The notes under the pieces are model-generated. The model saw nothing but the letters and a program-made list of their open reading frames with translations, searched no databases and had not been told where the DNA came from. From Bacillota bacterium (lineage in GTDB: Bacteria > Bacillota > Clostridia > Acetivibrionales > JAEXSP01), in contig JAEXSP010000039.1 of NCBI GenBank assembly GCA_023453795.1, positions 15,904 to 79,903 on the forward strand: DNA of 64,000 nucleotides, read 5' to 3'. This document shows, piece after piece, positions 42,311-51,338 of the stretch (position 1 is its first letter; each line of letters starts with the position of its first letter). The translations under genes were made by a program, and so were the position numbers.

Positions 42311-44176
42311 ATGTGCGGTATCTGTGGGTTTGCTACATATAAACAAATAGAGAGTAAGGACCTGGAATCTATGAATGCTACATTAAGGCATAGAGGACCT
42401 GACGATGAGGGGACTTATTTGATTAATAAAAACAGCAGGAATATCGGATTGGCCCATAAACGCTTAAGCATTCTGGATTTAAGCGAGCTTGGACATCAAC
42501 CGATGTTAAGCCGGGACGGACAGATTGCTATAGTGTTTAACGGGGAAATATACAACTATTTGGAAATTCGCGCCGAGCTAAAAGGTTTAGGCTGCAAATT
42601 CGTGTCTAATTGTGATACTGAGGTAATTATAGCGGCATATAAAGAATGGGGTATAAAATGTCTTGACAGGTTTGACGGAATGTTTGCAATAGCAATATAT
42701 GATAATTCAAAAGATATTATCTTCCTTGCCCGTGACAGATTGGGAAAAAAACCCTTATATTATTATAACGATGACGGTGATTTTGTTTTTGCTTCAGAGA
42801 TAAAACCCATTTTGAAGTTCAAGTATTTTAAAAAGGATATTGAGCTGGAAAGCGTTTATAAATATTTTGCTTACCAATATATACCCTCTCCGCTTTCAAT
42901 ATTTAAAAATGTATATAAGCTTTTACCGGGGAGCTATCTTGAATACGGAAAAGATAAAATAGTAATTCGAAAATACTGGGATATTGTTGACATATACTGC
43001 AATAATAGCAATAAAAGTGACATGAATGAAGAAGAATGCCTTGATATGATCGAAAACACTCTCAGAAGGTCTGTGGGATACAGAATGATAAGCGATGTTC
43101 CCCTTGGGGCTTTCCTCAGCGGCGGAATTGATTCATCTCTTGTTGTACTTATGATGGCTCAGATGAGCAGAATGCCTGTTAAAACCTTTAGTATAGGTTT
43201 CAATGAGATGGACTTTGATGAAGCCCGATATGCAGCCAAAATTGCGAGTTATATAGGTACCGAGCACAATGAACTATATCTTGATTCGAGGGAAATATTA
43301 CCAACAATAAGGTCGCTTCCTGATTTTTACGATGAACCGTTTGCTGATTTATCCTCCGTACCTACATACCTTATATCTACGTTTGCAAAGCAGAAGGTTA
43401 CGGTTGCCCTTTCAGGTGATGGGGGAGATGAACTTTTTTGCGGCTACGAGACATATGAGTTTATTAAAAAGAGAAAATCTTTTTTTAATATTCCATGGAT
43501 TGCCAGAAGGCTATTATTTCCCTATATCTCACAAATATTAGGGAAAGAATCTTTACAAAAGTATGCAAATAGAGATATAATTTCATTGCACAGAATTGTT
43601 ATGGGGACTTCGGACCCGTCACTTCTGACGGATTTATTGTATAGCAGAGATTATGGATTTAATGAAGACAGATTTACTACAACCTACAAAAGAGCATATC
43701 CGGCAAGAAAAAATGTATTGGAAAGCATCATGCTTGTAGATATAAATACATATCTTTCTGATTGTATTCTAACTAAAGTTGACAGAGCAAGCATGGGAGT
43801 TTCGCTGGAACTAAGGTGTCCTATTCTGGACTATAAGCTGGTGGAATTATCGCAAAGCATCCCCATTGATTTGAAATATAAAAACGGAGTTTTAAAATAT
43901 CCGCTTAAGAAAATTCTATCAAGGTATATTTCCCAGGAACTATTTATGCGTCCCAAGCAGGGGTTTGATTTTCCTTTTGCCGAATGGCTGAAGTCCGATT
44001 TGAAGCCTTTGGTAGACGAATATATAAATGCCGACAGAATAAAAAAACAAGGTATTTTTAATCCCGACACATGTAAAGCAGCGATTGACTTGCATATTTC
44101 GGGAAAACAGAACAATGCCTTTACCATATGGGAGCTACTTATGTTTCAGATATGGTATGAAAAATACATGAACTAA
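42311..44176 (+). CDS. asnB: Glutamine-dependent asparagine synthase-type amidotransferase
   Basis: A 621-residue AsnB. Catalytic Cys2 (MCGICGFATY), glutaminase domain with LRHRGPDDEGTY near residue 27 and FNGEIYNY near 76, then the synthetase domain with the PP-loop AFLSGGIDSSLV near 262 and CPILDYKLVEL near 503. Within polysaccharide clusters such proteins often amidate uronic acids, as WbpS does for GalNAcA in Pseudomonas aeruginosa O6. The nearby TviB and TviC-type enzymes make that role more likely than bulk asparagine synthesis, but this is inference. Confidence 0.9.
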   Translation: MCGICGFATYKQIESKDLESMNATLRHRGPDDEGTYLINKNSRNIGLAHKRLSILDLSELGHQPMLSRDGQIAIVFNGEIYNYLEIRAELKGLGCKFVSNCDTEVIIAAYKEWGIKCLDRFDGMFAIAIYDNSKDIIFLARDRLGKKPLYYYNDDGDFVFASEIKPILKFKYFKKDIELESVYKYFAYQYIPSPLSIFKNVYKLLPGSYLEYGKDKIVIRKYWDIVDIYCNNSNKSDMNEEECLDMIENTLRRSVGYRMISDVPLGAFLSGGIDSSLVVLMMAQMSRMPVKTFSIGFNEMDFDEARYAAKIASYIGTEHNELYLDSREILPTIRSLPDFYDEPFADLSSVPTYLISTFAKQKVTVALSGDGGDELFCGYETYEFIKKRKSFFNIPWIARRLLFPYISQILGKESLQKYANRDIISLHRIVMGTSDPSLLTDLLYSRDYGFNEDRFTTTYKRAYPARKNVLESIMLVDINTYLSDCILTKVDRASMGVSLELRCPILDYKLVELSQSIPIDLKYKNGVLKYPLKKILSRYISQELFMRPKQGFDFPFAEWLKSDLKPLVDEYINADRIKKQGIFNPDTCKAAIDLHISGKQNNAFTIWELLMFQIWYEKYMN

Positions 44177-44209
44177 GCTTTAATCCTCATATTTTTCGGG
44201 AGAAATGCT

Positions 44210-45649
44210 GTGAATACTATATTAGCCGGAATAAGAAAAAACCTTAATATTTATATCCTTGTGCTTTCAATTGCTGCGTCTGTCATATTATCTTTTATTG
44301 ATTTGAAGAGCCCTCTCTTCAGTATAGGGATAATTATTGGGATTGCATTGGTTGCATTTATAACAAAAAAACCGGTAAATGGATTGATAATGTTGATCAT
44401 GCTCCATCCTTTTTCCGGCACGCCCCTTCTTGACTCAAGGATAGGGGGCATTCCCGGTTTGAAAATTTTCAATCTGGCATCCTTATTGATAATGGTAATA
44501 TTCTTGTTTTTTCGAAAACCTGAACCTACAAGAAAAAGTGAAAAATTCCTTGTATTTGGGGTTGTAATTTTGCTTACTATCGCCATTATAAGAGCAATAC
44601 CTTATATTCAGGAGATAGGGGAAATATGGAGCTTTGACTTGGACCTGTCAAGGTTTATTCAGACTTATCTTATAAAAGCCATATTTATATTTTTACCCTC
44701 TGCAATAATCATTTTCTATATAAGAGGTGAAGAGGCAGTTGAAAGGGTTGTCTATGGTGTAATTGGTTCTATAATGATACTTTCGTTCGGGTTAATAATA
44801 ATCCTGTTATTTTTTACACCTGACAAATCAAATTTTGAACTGATAAGGGATAGCTTTCAAAAGGTTTTTGTCCTTCATGGGAATGATTTGGCGGACTTTT
44901 ATATTTCAATTTATCCGATAATCCTTGCTTTTGCGGCCAATAAAAAAAGCAAGGTACTTATAGGATGCATAATCATAACCTTAGTTTCAGTCGGAATTCT
45001 ATATTCCAGAACTGCATATCTGATTATTATTTTTTCTACTGTTCTGTTTTTGATAATCTCCAAAAGGGCTCGGTTACTCCCTTACCTTATGATTTTTGCT
45101 GTTGTTGCCTTCATGTTTATACCTGCTTCGATCAAGGATCGGGCAGAGACCGGACTTGACAATCAGAGCACTATGAATGATATTACTGCAGGACGAACCG
45201 ATAAGGTTTGGATGCCTTTAATTAATGAATACCTTCAAAGTCCGGCCAAGATGCTTATCGGTGATGGGAGATTTTCCATCATACATACCCGGGCATACAA
45301 GGATGGACTCATTTACAAGGTTGAGCATGCTCATAACGCCTATCTGGATACGATTCTCGATACAGGTATTTTAGGCTTGATGTTTTTTGTCGGTATGTTT
45401 TTTCTGTATCTGTGGAGATTTTTCAAAGCGCATGACCGTTTAAGAGGTTCACCGCTTTTGCTCGATTTATTGAGGGGAATAGAAGTTTCTACGATAGCTT
45501 TTTTGATCAGTGGGATAACCGGACGGGTATTTTTTCCGGTTTATTTGAATACATATACTTGGATTACATTGGCCTTGGGAATTGCAATAATTAATACGGC
45601 TAATTATTCTATGAAGGAGAATGTATTTGAAGATTCTTTCAATAAATAA
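44210..45649 (+). CDS. O-antigen ligase / Wzy-type polysaccharide polymerase
   Basis: A 479-residue membrane protein with about 11-12 helices and a large loop at about residues 310-400 containing GDGRFSIIHTR and EHAHNAYLDTILDTGILGL. The H-[SN]-x-[YF]-L-x-x-[ILW]-x-[ED]-x-G-[ILV] pattern marks the Wzy_C/RfaL family. It probably polymerises flipped repeat units on the outer face of the membrane. A GTG start follows CGGGAGAA. The next glycosyltransferase gene overlaps its 3' end. Confidence 0.87.
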   Translation: MNTILAGIRKNLNIYILVLSIAASVILSFIDLKSPLFSIGIIIGIALVAFITKKPVNGLIMLIMLHPFSGTPLLDSRIGGIPGLKIFNLASLLIMVIFLFFRKPEPTRKSEKFLVFGVVILLTIAIIRAIPYIQEIGEIWSFDLDLSRFIQTYLIKAIFIFLPSAIIIFYIRGEEAVERVVYGVIGSIMILSFGLIIILLFFTPDKSNFELIRDSFQKVFVLHGNDLADFYISIYPIILAFAANKKSKVLIGCIIITLVSVGILYSRTAYLIIIFSTVLFLIISKRARLLPYLMIFAVVAFMFIPASIKDRAETGLDNQSTMNDITAGRTDKVWMPLINEYLQSPAKMLIGDGRFSIIHTRAYKDGLIYKVEHAHNAYLDTILDTGILGLMFFVGMFFLYLWRFFKAHDRLRGSPLLLDLLRGIEVSTIAFLISGITGRVFFPVYLNTYTWITLALGIAIINTANYSMKENVFEDSFNK

Positions 45650-46883
45650 ATTTTATTACTTAAGAGGCGGAAGTGAGACATACTTTTTTTCACTAAACAG
45701 TATGCTTGCTGAAAAAGGCCATGAGATAATTCCTTTTTCAATGAAGGATAGCAGAAATGTAAGTACACCATATGAAGAATATTTTATTGACAATATTAAT
45801 TATAATAAGGCAGATTTTTTGAAGAATTTAAGAAATGCCTTTTCTGCAATATATTCTTTTAATGCAAAGACAAAAATTAAAAGGCTTTTAAATGATACCA
45901 AGCCTGATCTGGCACATTTCCATTTATTCCAGCATCAGCTTTCTCCATCCATATTAAAAGCTGTTCATGATTTCGGGTTACCCATAGTGAATACTGTTCA
46001 TGACTTAAAACCGCTTTGCCCGAATTATAAGATGCTCAATAAAGGGGCTATATGCGAAAAGTGCAAAAGGCATAAGTATTTTCACTGTGTGAGCAACAAA
46101 TGCATTAAAGGCTCATTTTCAGGAAGCATGACGGCATGCCTTGAAGCTTATTTAAATTGGATTATCGGGAGCTATAAAAACATTGATGCCTTTATTGCAC
46201 CGAGCAACTTCCTCAGGAATAAATTTATTGAATATGGATATTCGCCTGAAAAGCTGTTTTACATACCAAACTATGTTAAGTCTGAATTATTTGAACCGTG
46301 CTACTCTTCAGGCAATTATTTTATTTTCTTCGGCAGGCTCATTGAGGAAAAGGGTATTGAAACTCTGATAAAGGCAATGAGACAAGTAAAAGGCACTGAC
46401 CTATATATAATTGGTGATGGTCCCTTGAAGGATAGCCTGAATACCCTGATAAACAATTATGGACTTACTAACGTAAAAATTATTGGACACCAGACAGGAC
46501 GGGCCTTGAAGGATTTGATAGAGAATTGCAAGTTCTCCATAATGCCTTCGGAATGGTACGAAAACAGTCCGTTTGCTGTCTTGGAATCCATGGCCTGCGG
46601 TAAGCCTGTTATTGCATCTGATATAGGGGGCTTGCCGGAAATCGTGGATAATAATCGAACCGGCTTGCTGTTTAGTCCTTGCAATCATGATGAACTTGCA
46701 GAAAAAATAAACTCTCTGATTGATGACTCCCATCGATTGATTTCCATGGGCAAGGAGGGCAGAGAGGATGTTAATAGGAAATTTAATGAGAAATTGCATT
46801 ATGAAAAAATCAATCAATTATATGAAAAACTGCTTAAAAATAACTCAATTATTTTGTCTGAGAGGAGAAAATTACGTTTGTAA
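45627..46883 (+). CDS. GT4 glycosyltransferase with cysteine cluster (paralogue of the next gene)
   Basis: A 418-residue GT-B enzyme starting KILSINKFYYLRGGSE. A cysteine cluster (CPNY...CEKC...HC...NKC, about residues 133-165) is followed by IFFGRLIEEKGIETLI near 233 and ESMACGKPVIASDIGGLPEIV near 320. The frame opens at an ATG at 45621, but AAGGAGA at 45614-45620 leaves no spacer there; a TTG at 45627 has proper spacing. It overlaps the polymerase gene by 23 bases, so they are translationally linked. Confidence 0.87.
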   Translation: MKILSINKFYYLRGGSETYFFSLNSMLAEKGHEIIPFSMKDSRNVSTPYEEYFIDNINYNKADFLKNLRNAFSAIYSFNAKTKIKRLLNDTKPDLAHFHLFQHQLSPSILKAVHDFGLPIVNTVHDLKPLCPNYKMLNKGAICEKCKRHKYFHCVSNKCIKGSFSGSMTACLEAYLNWIIGSYKNIDAFIAPSNFLRNKFIEYGYSPEKLFYIPNYVKSELFEPCYSSGNYFIFFGRLIEEKGIETLIKAMRQVKGTDLYIIGDGPLKDSLNTLINNYGLTNVKIIGHQTGRALKDLIENCKFSIMPSEWYENSPFAVLESMACGKPVIASDIGGLPEIVDNNRTGLLFSPCNHDELAEKINSLIDDSHRLISMGKEGREDVNRKFNEKLHYEKINQLYEKLLKNNSIILSERRKLRL

Positions 46884-46893
46884 TTAAACACGT

Positions 46894-48144
46894 ATGAGAA
46901 TTCTTATTGGAAATAGTTTATATTTTGTTTCAGCCGGACCTGAAAAATATATGTTCAATGTCTCCAGCCTGTTAGAGGAGAAAGGACACAAAACGATTCC
47001 TTTTTCTGTAAAGCACAGTAAAAATGAGCCGACAGAGTATTCTAAATACTTTATTGAACCAATAGGAGGCGATGCAAAGGTTTATTATAAAGAGTATAAA
47101 AAGAATTTCAGAACCTTAGGGCAGCTGCTATCAAGAACCTTTTATTCATCTAAGGCAAAAAAAGCCATTATGCATGAAATTGACTCTGAAAATCCTGATA
47201 TCGTATATTTGCTGCCCTTTATCAACAAATTGTCACCCAGTATTATTGATGGTGCAAAAAAGAAGAATAAAAGGGTTATTGTCAGAATGTCGGATTTCTT
47301 CCTCTTGTGCCCAAGGTTTGACTTCCTGTATAAAAACGAGGTATGTGACAAGTGTTTGAAGAAAGGCTTAATTTCAGCCATACCGAGAAAGTGTGTTCAA
47401 AATTCATATCCTGCTACATTTGTAAGGGTCTTATCAATGTATTTTCATCGATTGATAGGGGTATATGACAGGGTCGACAAATTCGTTTGTCCATCAGGAT
47501 TTCTTGCCAGATTATTAATCGATAACGGTTTTGATTCCAAAAAGGTCGTACATATACCTACATTTATAGATGCTTCTGAAATCAAGCCGAAGTACGAAGG
47601 CGAATATGTATTGTATTTCGGAAGGATAAGCAGGGAAAAGGGTCTGGATGTATTGCTCAGAGCCTTTTCAAAGTATGCTTCAGGCACCCAAAAACTCTAC
47701 ATAGTAGGTGACTGCAGCAACGAAGAAGGAAGCAGGCTGATGAAGATTGTTGACGAAGAAAAAATTGAAGGCGTTTCTTTTTTAGGTTTTAAAAAGGGAA
47801 ATGAAATTGCTGACATCATTGTTAATTGTAAGTTTGTTGTGATACCTGCGCGTTGGTTTGACAATATGCCGAATGTCCTGCTTGAAGCCTATGCATACGG
47901 CAAACCTGTTATTGCAAGCAATATTGGGTCTTTCACAGAGTTGATTGATGATGGAAAAACAGGTTTTTTAGTAAAGCCAAATGATATTAATGATTTGGCA
48001 GACAAAATGAAAATGCTCGATAAGCCTGATGTTCTTAAAGAGCTTGGGTTAAACGCAAGAAAAAAGGTTGAGGAAGAGTTTAACAAGGAGCTTCACTATA
48101 AGCGGTTAATGGAACTGTTTAAACCGGAAGCTTGCAAGGATTAA
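46894..48144 (+). CDS. GT4 glycosyltransferase with cysteine cluster
   Basis: A 416-residue GT-B enzyme aligned with the preceding gene: RILIGNSLYFVSAGPEKYMFN, the cluster CPRF...CDKC...RKC (about residues 148-172), LYFGRISREKGLDVLLRAF near 232 and EAYAYGKPVIASNIGSFTELI near 330. The two adjacent genes look like a tandem duplication that has diverged. Its start is 10 bases after the previous stop, with only a weak ribosome binding site, so it is probably translated by re-initiation. Confidence 0.87.
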   Translation: MRILIGNSLYFVSAGPEKYMFNVSSLLEEKGHKTIPFSVKHSKNEPTEYSKYFIEPIGGDAKVYYKEYKKNFRTLGQLLSRTFYSSKAKKAIMHEIDSENPDIVYLLPFINKLSPSIIDGAKKKNKRVIVRMSDFFLLCPRFDFLYKNEVCDKCLKKGLISAIPRKCVQNSYPATFVRVLSMYFHRLIGVYDRVDKFVCPSGFLARLLIDNGFDSKKVVHIPTFIDASEIKPKYEGEYVLYFGRISREKGLDVLLRAFSKYASGTQKLYIVGDCSNEEGSRLMKIVDEEKIEGVSFLGFKKGNEIADIIVNCKFVVIPARWFDNMPNVLLEAYAYGKPVIASNIGSFTELIDDGKTGFLVKPNDINDLADKMKMLDKPDVLKELGLNARKKVEEEFNKELHYKRLMELFKPEACKD

Positions 48145-48172
48145 ACCGATTAAATGGGGGTAAAGAGAAGCC

Positions 48173-49192
48173 ATGGACATGAAGTTTTTTGTGGGTAAAA
48201 ACATACTTGTTACTGGCGGAGCCGGTTTCATTGGATCAAATCTCTGCGAGAAGCTGCTTTTGTTAGGGAGCAATGTAATTAATATTGACTCTGTTAACGA
48301 CTTCTATGATCTAGGCATTAAAAGGGATAACCTGAAAGCAGTAGAAAGTGTTTTGAAGGATAACTGCAAAGGTAATTTTTATAGATTTGTAGAGGCGGAT
48401 ATAAGAGACAAGGAAGCTGTGCAGAAAATCTTTTCCAAAGGCAAGATCGATATTGTGATTCACCTTGCGGCATATGCGGGTGTAAGACCGTCAATAAATG
48501 ATCCGCAATTATATATGGATGTAAATGTGAATGGAACAGTTGTACTCTTGGAATGCATGAAAAAATTTGATATAAAAAAGTTTGTTTTTGCCTCATCCTC
48601 CTCTGTATATGGAAATAATAAGACAATACCTTTCAACGAAAAAGATACCGTAGATTTCCCAATATCGCCATATGCCGCATCTAAAAAAGCCGGAGAGCTT
48701 ATTTGTCATACCTATCACCACTTATTCGGTTTCAGTGTTGCGTGCCTGAGATTTTTTACGGTATATGGTCCAAGGCAAAGGCCTGATTTGGCAATAAGCA
48801 AGTTCACGTCACTAATACTGAATGATAAAGAGGTTCCGCTTTATGGTGATGGTTCAACAGAAAGAGACTATACTTTCATAGCCGATATCATAGACGGTGT
48901 TTTAAAAGCCGCCTATTGGCTGTATGAAGGAGCTGGGAAGTACGATATCTTCAATCTGGGCGAGTCAAGTACAATATCATTAAAAACAATGGTTGATACT
49001 TTGGAGAAGGCATTAGGGAAAAAAGCCGTGATCAATTATTTGCCGCTGCAGCCCGGTGATGTTATGCGAACTAACGCCGATATAAGCAAGTCAAAATCTA
49101 TTTTAGGATATAATCCTGAAGTTGATTTTAAATCCGGTATAGACAAATATGTTGAATGGTATAAAAAATACCATAACGCAGTAAAAATTTAA
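48173..49192 (+). CDS. NAD-dependent epimerase, UDP-glucuronate 4-epimerase-like SDR
   Basis: A 339-residue extended SDR: TGGAGFIGSNLCEKLL near residue 13, VIHLAAYAGVRPSINDP near 99, FASSSSVYG near 139, YAASKKAGE near 164 and RFFTVYGPRQRPDLAI near 191. RFFTVYGPRQRPDMAI-like motifs occur in UDP-glucuronate/galacturonate 4-epimerases. It could supply UDP-GalA or act on an N-acetylated uronate. It is the second epimerase of the locus and is clearly not a copy of the one at 35315. Confidence 0.85.
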   Translation: MDMKFFVGKNILVTGGAGFIGSNLCEKLLLLGSNVINIDSVNDFYDLGIKRDNLKAVESVLKDNCKGNFYRFVEADIRDKEAVQKIFSKGKIDIVIHLAAYAGVRPSINDPQLYMDVNVNGTVVLLECMKKFDIKKFVFASSSSVYGNNKTIPFNEKDTVDFPISPYAASKKAGELICHTYHHLFGFSVACLRFFTVYGPRQRPDLAISKFTSLILNDKEVPLYGDGSTERDYTFIADIIDGVLKAAYWLYEGAGKYDIFNLGESSTISLKTMVDTLEKALGKKAVINYLPLQPGDVMRTNADISKSKSILGYNPEVDFKSGIDKYVEWYKKYHNAVKI

Positions 49193-49205
49193 TGGGGGAG
49201 TCAAA

Positions 49206-50210
49206 ATGTCTAAAAGAACCTTATATGGGTCTGTTATTATTACATATAGATGCAATGCCAGGTGCAATATGTGTGATTGCTGGAAAGATCCCAGCAAACC
49301 GAAAGACGAAATTTCTCTGGATACAATACGCAAGCTTCCGGAGATGGCTTTTACCAATATAACGGGGGGTGAGCCTTTTGTAAGGCAGGATATTGGTGAA
49401 ATTATTGCTGAATTGTATAAAAAAACGAACAGAATTGTTGTTTCGACAAACGGATATTTTACGGATAGAATTCTTGATTTATGCCGGGAATTTCCTCAAA
49501 TTGGTATAAGGATCAGCATTGAAGGCATGCAGGAATCCAATGATAACATAAGGGGTATTCCGGATGGATTCAACAGGGGCTATAATACACTGAAAAAGCT
49601 TGTAGAGCTTGGACATCCTGATGTAGGCTTTGGCATGACAGTGCAGGAAATTAATGCTCATGACATATTGGAATTGTATGAGATTTCCAATGACCTGAAC
49701 ATGGAATTTGCTACTGCAACCCTGCACAACTCGTTTTATTTCAGAAAGACTGATAATAAGATCGAAGACAAGCTGAAGGTCGCAAAGGCCTTTGAAGGGC
49801 TGATAAATGAGCTTTTAAAATCAAAATCCCCCAAAAAGTGGTTTAGAGCTTACTTTAACCATGGATTAATAAATTATATCTATGGCAACAAAAGATATCT
49901 TCCGTGCGAGATGGGCACAAACGGCTTTTTTGTCGACCCGTTTGGTAATGTTTTGCCGTGTAACGGCAGCGTAGAAAAAATGTCAATGGGGAATTTGAAT
50001 GAACAAGCATGGGAAGAAATATGGCATTCTGAAAAAGCTCAAAAGGTTAGAGAACAAGTTAAAAACTGTGACAAAAACTGTTGGATGATTGGCAGCGTGG
50101 CTCCTGCAATGAATAAAAGGCTTTGGATCCCGGGATTGTGGGTATTGAGGCACAAAATCACAAACAGGTATTCGTTAAAGGAAAACTCGTTCATTGAACA
50201 GGTGAAATAA
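49206..50210 (+). CDS. Radical SAM / SPASM protein within the polysaccharide cluster
   Basis: A 334-residue radical SAM protein. CNARCNMC near residue 16 gives the CxxxCxxC cluster site, TGGEPFVRQDI near 55, and a C-terminal SPASM-like region holds CEMGTNGFFVDPFGNVLPC near 233 and CDKNCW near 277 for auxiliary iron-sulfur binding. No peptide precursor gene is visible next to it. Its place between an epimerase and a glycosyltransferase, 2 bases from the latter, suggests it modifies a sugar or lipid carrier of this pathway. The substrate is unknown. GGGGGAG precedes its ATG. Confidence 0.85.
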   Translation: MSKRTLYGSVIITYRCNARCNMCDCWKDPSKPKDEISLDTIRKLPEMAFTNITGGEPFVRQDIGEIIAELYKKTNRIVVSTNGYFTDRILDLCREFPQIGIRISIEGMQESNDNIRGIPDGFNRGYNTLKKLVELGHPDVGFGMTVQEINAHDILELYEISNDLNMEFATATLHNSFYFRKTDNKIEDKLKVAKAFEGLINELLKSKSPKKWFRAYFNHGLINYIYGNKRYLPCEMGTNGFFVDPFGNVLPCNGSVEKMSMGNLNEQAWEEIWHSEKAQKVREQVKNCDKNCWMIGSVAPAMNKRLWIPGLWVLRHKITNRYSLKENSFIEQVK

Positions 50211-50211
50211 T

Positions 50212-51315
50212 ATGAAAATAGCAATGATAGGCCAGAAAGGAATTCCGGTAACCTCCGGAGGGATTGAGAGGCATGTAGAGGAAATATGCAAAAGACTTGC
50301 TCAAAGAGGACATGATGTTACGGTATATAATCGGCAGGGATACCAGGAATACGATGGAGGAGAATATTGCGGAATCAGATTGAAAACCACTTTCACTGTA
50401 AACAACAGGAGCCTTGAGGCAATGGTATATTCATTTCTGGCAAGCATCAATGCTGTATTCAAGGGCTATGATATAGTCCATTATCATGCCCTTGGTCCAT
50501 CAGTGATGAGTTTTATTCCAAGAATATTCGGGAAAAAGGTAATAGTAACTGTTCATGGCCTTGACTGGCAGAGAAAAAAATGGGGAAGATTTGCAAGACT
50601 ATATTTAAAACTCGGTGAAAGGATTTCTGCTTACGTTCCGCATAAAACAGTGACTGTGTCGGATAAGCTTAAGAAACATTATTTATCCAGGTATGGAAAA
50701 GAAGCGGTTTTTATACCTAACGGCATTTTAAAACCTGATGAAAAGCAGGCGGATATTATTAAGCGCTATGGTTTAGATAAAAATAATTACATTTTATTTC
50801 TCGCAAGACTTGTACCTGAAAAGGGCTGTCATTACTTACTCAAGGCATTTGACAAGATTGATACCGGAATAAAGCTTGTTATTGCCGGGGGCAGCAGTTA
50901 TTCTGATGAATATTGCAGTGAATTGGCCAAATATAAGAAGGAAAATATTATATTTACCGGTGAAGTTAAAGGAGACCTTACAAAAGAACTATACAGCAAT
51001 GCTCTTTTTTATGTATTACCATCGGAAATTGAAGGTATGCCTATAAGCATGCTTGAAGCTATGAGCTATGGAATATGTCCGTTGGTCAGCGATATAGAAG
51101 AAAATATGGAGGTTCTTAACTCAGAAGGCAATAGCTTCGGTTTCAGCTTTACCTCAAAGGATGCGGATTCCTTAAAGGAGAAAATAGAGTATATGCTGGA
51201 AAACCAAGAAAAAGTATTACGTATGGGTATGGCTGCCAAAGAATATGTGCTTAAGAAATACAACTGGGATACGGTGACAGAAAGCTTGGAACAAGCTTAT
51301 AAAAGCATAACATAG
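50212..51315 (+). CDS. GT4 glycosyltransferase (DUF1972/rhamnosyltransferase-like N-terminus)
   Basis: A 367-residue GT-B enzyme beginning KIAMIGQKGIPVTSGGIERHVEEI, the form seen in capsule and O-antigen transferases. HYHALGPSVMSFIPR is near residue 94, TVHGLDWQRKKWG near 113, FLARLVPEKGCHYLLKAF near 199 and LPSEIEGMPISMLEAMSYG near 267. It probably adds one sugar of the repeat unit on the cytoplasmic face. Starts 2 bases after the radical SAM gene. Confidence 0.88.
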   Translation: MKIAMIGQKGIPVTSGGIERHVEEICKRLAQRGHDVTVYNRQGYQEYDGGEYCGIRLKTTFTVNNRSLEAMVYSFLASINAVFKGYDIVHYHALGPSVMSFIPRIFGKKVIVTVHGLDWQRKKWGRFARLYLKLGERISAYVPHKTVTVSDKLKKHYLSRYGKEAVFIPNGILKPDEKQADIIKRYGLDKNNYILFLARLVPEKGCHYLLKAFDKIDTGIKLVIAGGSSYSDEYCSELAKYKKENIIFTGEVKGDLTKELYSNALFYVLPSEIEGMPISMLEAMSYGICPLVSDIEENMEVLNSEGNSFGFSFTSKDADSLKEKIEYMLENQEKVLRMGMAAKEYVLKKYNWDTVTESLEQAYKSIT

Positions 51316-51338
51316 AGAAAGGAGAAACGGCTATAGTA

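Noticed and set aside
42311..44176. Housekeeping asparagine synthetase as the only reading of asnB
   Set aside because: The family call stands, but tight placement between polysaccharide genes and the TviB/TviC context make a sugar amidotransferase at least as likely, so the housekeeping role was not adopted as sole function.
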